Assembly (NCBI GenBank): GCA_002999035.1
Contig: CP027241.1
Span: 1,801,001-1,865,000 of the forward strand
DNA: 64,000 bases
Source of the DNA: Lachnospiraceae bacterium oral taxon 500
GTDB lineage: Bacteria; Bacillota; Clostridia; Lachnospirales; Vallitaleaceae
Reading direction: 5' to 3'
The position numbers and the translations under genes are program-made. The notes under the pieces were generated by a model that did no database searches, was not told where the DNA came from, and was given only the letters and a program-made list of their open reading frames with translations. Position 1 is the stretch's first letter. Each line of letters opens with the position of its first letter. Shown in pieces: positions 63,719 through 64,000 of the stretch.

Positions 63719-64000
63719 TTAATCTCCGGTTGAAGCCTTAAATATCAATTCGGACAGAACGTAGGTTACCGCGTAGGCGGAGGTCGGGTATTTCATCCGA
63801 AATAAAAGCTGGGCAGCTAAGCGCTTGCCTAAGTTGTCGGTCTGAACCAGCGCTGTGGTCAGCATATCGGCTACATTGCTGTATTCCTTTCGGCCGTCAA
63901 AGCCGGTCATAAGAATGTCGCCCGGAATCGAATAACCGTTAGCGGATAAGTAGCTTTCTACATATTGAGCAACAAAATCACTGACGCAGACAAAGGCTTC
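63719..64000 (-). CDS. LacI/PurR-type regulator or sugar-binding protein, C-terminal part (5' end off window)
   Basis: The minus-strand frame is open from the window edge to TAA at 63721-63719, 93 residues. AFVCVSDFVAQYVESYLSAN, GYSIPGDILMTGFDG and a following TTALVQTDNLGKRLAAQLL match the C-terminal part of LacI-family effector domains. The DNA-binding N-terminus is outside the window. The ending YVLSELIFKASTG is like LacI proteins, so a repressor is more likely than a periplasmic binding protein. Being next to the GH85 glycosidase, it may control glycan use. Confidence 0.7.
   Translation of the reverse strand, partial: EAFVCVSDFVAQYVESYLSANGYSIPGDILMTGFDGRKEYSNVADMLTTALVQTDNLGKRLAAQLLFRMKYPTSAYAVTYVLSELIFKASTGD

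Overview
The window is a continuous piece of a Gram-positive chromosome, most likely an anaerobic member of the Clostridia (Bacillota). Support for this: strong AGGAGG-type ribosome binding sites, frequent TTG and GTG starts, an AUU-started infC behind an L20-type attenuator, long-form HPF, the mutL-miaA-hfq order, FtsEX with an EnvC-like M23 protein and a CtpA protease, two LytR-CpsA-Psr (LCP) proteins, TagA, and an S-layer (SLH) anchored surface enzyme. No outer-membrane genes are seen. I cannot place it more precisely without a database.

Layout. 1-591: end of a YbgA/DUF1722 gene and a small pyrimidine-dimer glycosylase-like protein. 703-4672: a three-gene isoprenoid cluster with a CrtN/CrtI-type desaturase, a CrtM/CrtB-type synthase carrying an internal stop, and a membrane protein that fuses a phytol/dolichol-kinase domain to a DUF92 (VTE6-like) domain. 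5037-9473: TetR regulator and two half ABC exporters behind a promoter that carries both a Fur-like box and a perfect 15-bp palindrome. 9786-13462: ppx-ppk polyphosphate operon. 13744-18044: two LCP proteins, tagA and a YitT transporter. 18316-20795: MsmK/UgpC-type ATPase and a CdaR/PucR regulator. 21007-25288: ftsE-ftsX-envC-ctpA, a cell-wall remodelling unit. 25517-26469: frameshifted Rpn nuclease. 26802-31620: uvrB-uvrA with a possible LexA box. 32272-33573: infC-rpmI-rplT with leader. 33865-38335: GNAT, Gfo/Idh/MocA oxidoreductase, GH3 lipoprotein and an unknown lipoprotein. 38488-38673: rpmB on the minus strand. 38993-43563: NatAB-like and YtrBC-like ABC systems around a GntR regulator. 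43642-43715: tRNA-Pro(CGG). 44270-51102: SnoaL-like protein, mutY, mutL, miaA, hfq and a DbpA-type DEAD-box helicase. 51497-52472: rpsU and hpf. 52887-58431: secA, prfB (+1 programmed frameshift), cheW and aspartate kinase. 58823-63607: a 1594-residue secreted GH85 endo-beta-N-acetylglucosaminidase with SLH repeats, facing a partial LacI-type regulator.

Most of the window is ordinary housekeeping sequence. The less ordinary parts are: (1) the prenyl-alcohol kinase fusion linked to carotenoid-type genes; (2) a family of 140-190 bp nested-palindrome intergenic elements at about 26.6, 33.7 and 44.1 kb, with a fragment at 43.8 kb, whose linkers are conserved while the stem sequences differ between copies and stay complementary; (3) a roughly 36-nt leader motif found before three unrelated genes (ABC exporter, CdaR regulator, hpf); and (4) the GH85-SLH surface enzyme. 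All functions are inferred from sequence reading; no search was run.
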